From NCBI RefSeq assembly GCF_030066895.1, contig NZ_JASJAV010000018.1, positions 1-62,044 on the forward strand: DNA of 62,044 bases, given 5' to 3'. Position numbers and translations under genes: made by a program. This document shows, piece by piece, positions 61,112 to 62,044 of this stretch. This DNA comes from Breoghania sp. Lineage in GTDB: Bacteria; Pseudomonadota; Alphaproteobacteria; Rhizobiales; Stappiaceae. The notes under the pieces are model-generated. The model made no database searches, was not told the origin of the DNA, and saw only the letters and a list, made by a program, of their open reading frames with translations. Numbering within the stretch: position 1 is the first letter of the stretch; the number at the start of each line of letters is the position of its first letter.

Positions 61112-62044
61112 TCAGGCGACCTGCATTTCGGCACGATACCGACAAACGCGGTTTCGTCCAGCTTCCTTGGCCGCATAGAGGGTGACGCCAGCCGTGCTGT
61201 ACAACTCTTCGAACGTCATCGTCTCGCCGAATGGCGAGCCGTAGACACCGACCCTCACCGTGCAGCGGATTCTTTCCCGCCCGCACAGGATCGTCTGTTT
61301 GGCAAAGCTCAGGCGGATCCGGTTGCCCACCACAAGGGCGCGTTCGACCGGACAGCCCTCCAGAACGACCGCGAACTCCTCACCGCCGACGCGGGCGGCG
61401 ATATCCTGCGTGCGCAGACTGTTGCGGCAGACGGATGCAAACCGGCGCAGAACGTCGTCTCCGAAGGCATGGCCGTGGCGATCGTTCAGCGCCTTGAAGA
61501 AATCGAGATCGAAAAGAATGATCGACCGGCTGCCCTGCAACGGCGTGGCGCTCACCAGATCGTTGAAGGCTCGCCTGTTCAGGAGGCCGGTAAGCGCATC
61601 GGTGCGCGCCTCGACCATGTATGTGATCGCGGGCAAGCCGTTCCTGGTTGACCGCCAGCGACAGACCGCGGATCCCTGTCACCCCGATGATCGACATCAG
61701 TGCATTGAACGTTTCCGCCCAGTTCTGCGGGGCGTGATCCAGTTCGAGCGGAGAATTCAGCACCAGCATCACGGCGCAACAACCGAAGGAAATCGCTTCC
61801 ATCATGTAGAGCGCGGTGAGCCACTTCAGGAAAGAGATGCTCTCCGAACGCGCGCGCCAATATTCCAGAGCAGTCGCCATCAGAAGGATTATAGAGGTGA
61901 CTTTCATCACGACGAACATCGTGCCGACCAGGTTCGCCAGATGCAGCGGGACCTGCAGGGCCACCATAAGAACAATAAGGATGATACCGCGACGAAAGGA
62001 AATGGCGCGCTGACCGCGGAATTGAAGCGCGGGGGGGGGGGGGG
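61112..62044 (-). pseudogene. Membrane-bound diguanylate cyclase (GGDEF), frameshifted and cut by the window edge
   Basis: Makes cyclic di-GMP. The 5' part runs off the right edge; visible helices include GIILIVLMVALQVPLHLANL, MFVVMKVTSIILLMATALEY and FGCCAVMLVLN. A frameshift near 61635 separates this from the GGDEF domain DALTGLLNRRAFNDLVSA, FDLDFFKALNDRHGHAFGDD, an intact I-site RTQD five residues before the active site GGEEF, and the end YRAEMQVA. The first codons at 62031-62044 are in a G14 run, so the 5' end is unreliable. Confidence 0.82.
62031..62044. other. Fourteen-G homopolymer at the window end
   Basis: The sequence ends in 14 consecutive G within the diguanylate cyclase gene. 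Such a terminal run is typical of a contig-end artefact (dark-cycle poly-G reads) rather than natural sequence. Confidence 0.7.

Overview
The window looks like a GC-rich alphaproteobacterium of the order Hyphomicrobiales (Rhizobiales), possibly close to the Stappiaceae. The evidence is the phoR-pstSCAB order, the pdxH / dnaJ-type / fabI / phosphoglycerate-mutase-like / aroC / ribB gene set, an ald gene divergent from its Lrp-type regulator, a nadABC operon, and REP-like palindromes of a kind common in that order. No rRNA, tRNA, CRISPR array, insertion sequence or prophage is visible.

Layout from left to right. 1-7.6 kb: phosphate block (pstB, pstA, pstC, pstS, two PHO boxes, phoR) and a PPK2 polyphosphate kinase. 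7.6-15 kb: LysR regulator, CorA, acyl-CoA synthetase, DUF1499 protein, MBL hydrolase, pdxH. 15-22 kb: surface lipoprotein, DnaJ-type co-chaperone, SDR, enoyl-CoA hydratase, acyl-CoA dehydrogenase, tsaC. 22-32 kb: HDAC-like deacetylase, xseB, dxs, MFS carrier, copper-delivery cluster (DUF2946-like, PCu(A)C, Sco), tlyA, an RlmD-like methyltransferase. 32-47 kb: methyltransferase, ald and its regulator, HTH-fused ribB, aroC, trkH, phosphatase, chemoreceptor, fabI, FAD dehydrogenase, TPR methyltransferase. 47-57 kb: EEP-family hydrolase, SRAP peptidase, small conserved proteins, LysE exporter, ygfZ, HD hydrolase, YhdH reductase, MFS carrier. 57-62 kb: nadABC and a diguanylate cyclase cut by the window edge, which ends in fourteen G.

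The dominant signal is gene decay. About half of the genes carry premature stops (I count 23, using all three stop codons) and/or frameshifts (roughly 34), plus two visible deletions, one lost start codon and a 19-bp duplication. The biosynthetic core (dxs, fabI, aroC, ribB, nadA, nadB, nadC, tsaC, pdxH; about 10 kb) shows no lesion. Uniform sequencing error would not be expected to avoid these genes, so I favour real, fairly recent pseudogenisation as in a host-restricted lineage. Error-rich assembly is the main alternative and can be tested with reads.

The most original functional candidate is the ribB locus. A Cro/CI-like helix-turn-helix is fused to DHBP synthase and a degenerate RibA domain. 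Two tandem 7-3-7 palindromes lie just upstream, and a strong internal ribosome binding site precedes the classical ribB start. Together these suggest a self-regulating enzyme made in long and short forms.
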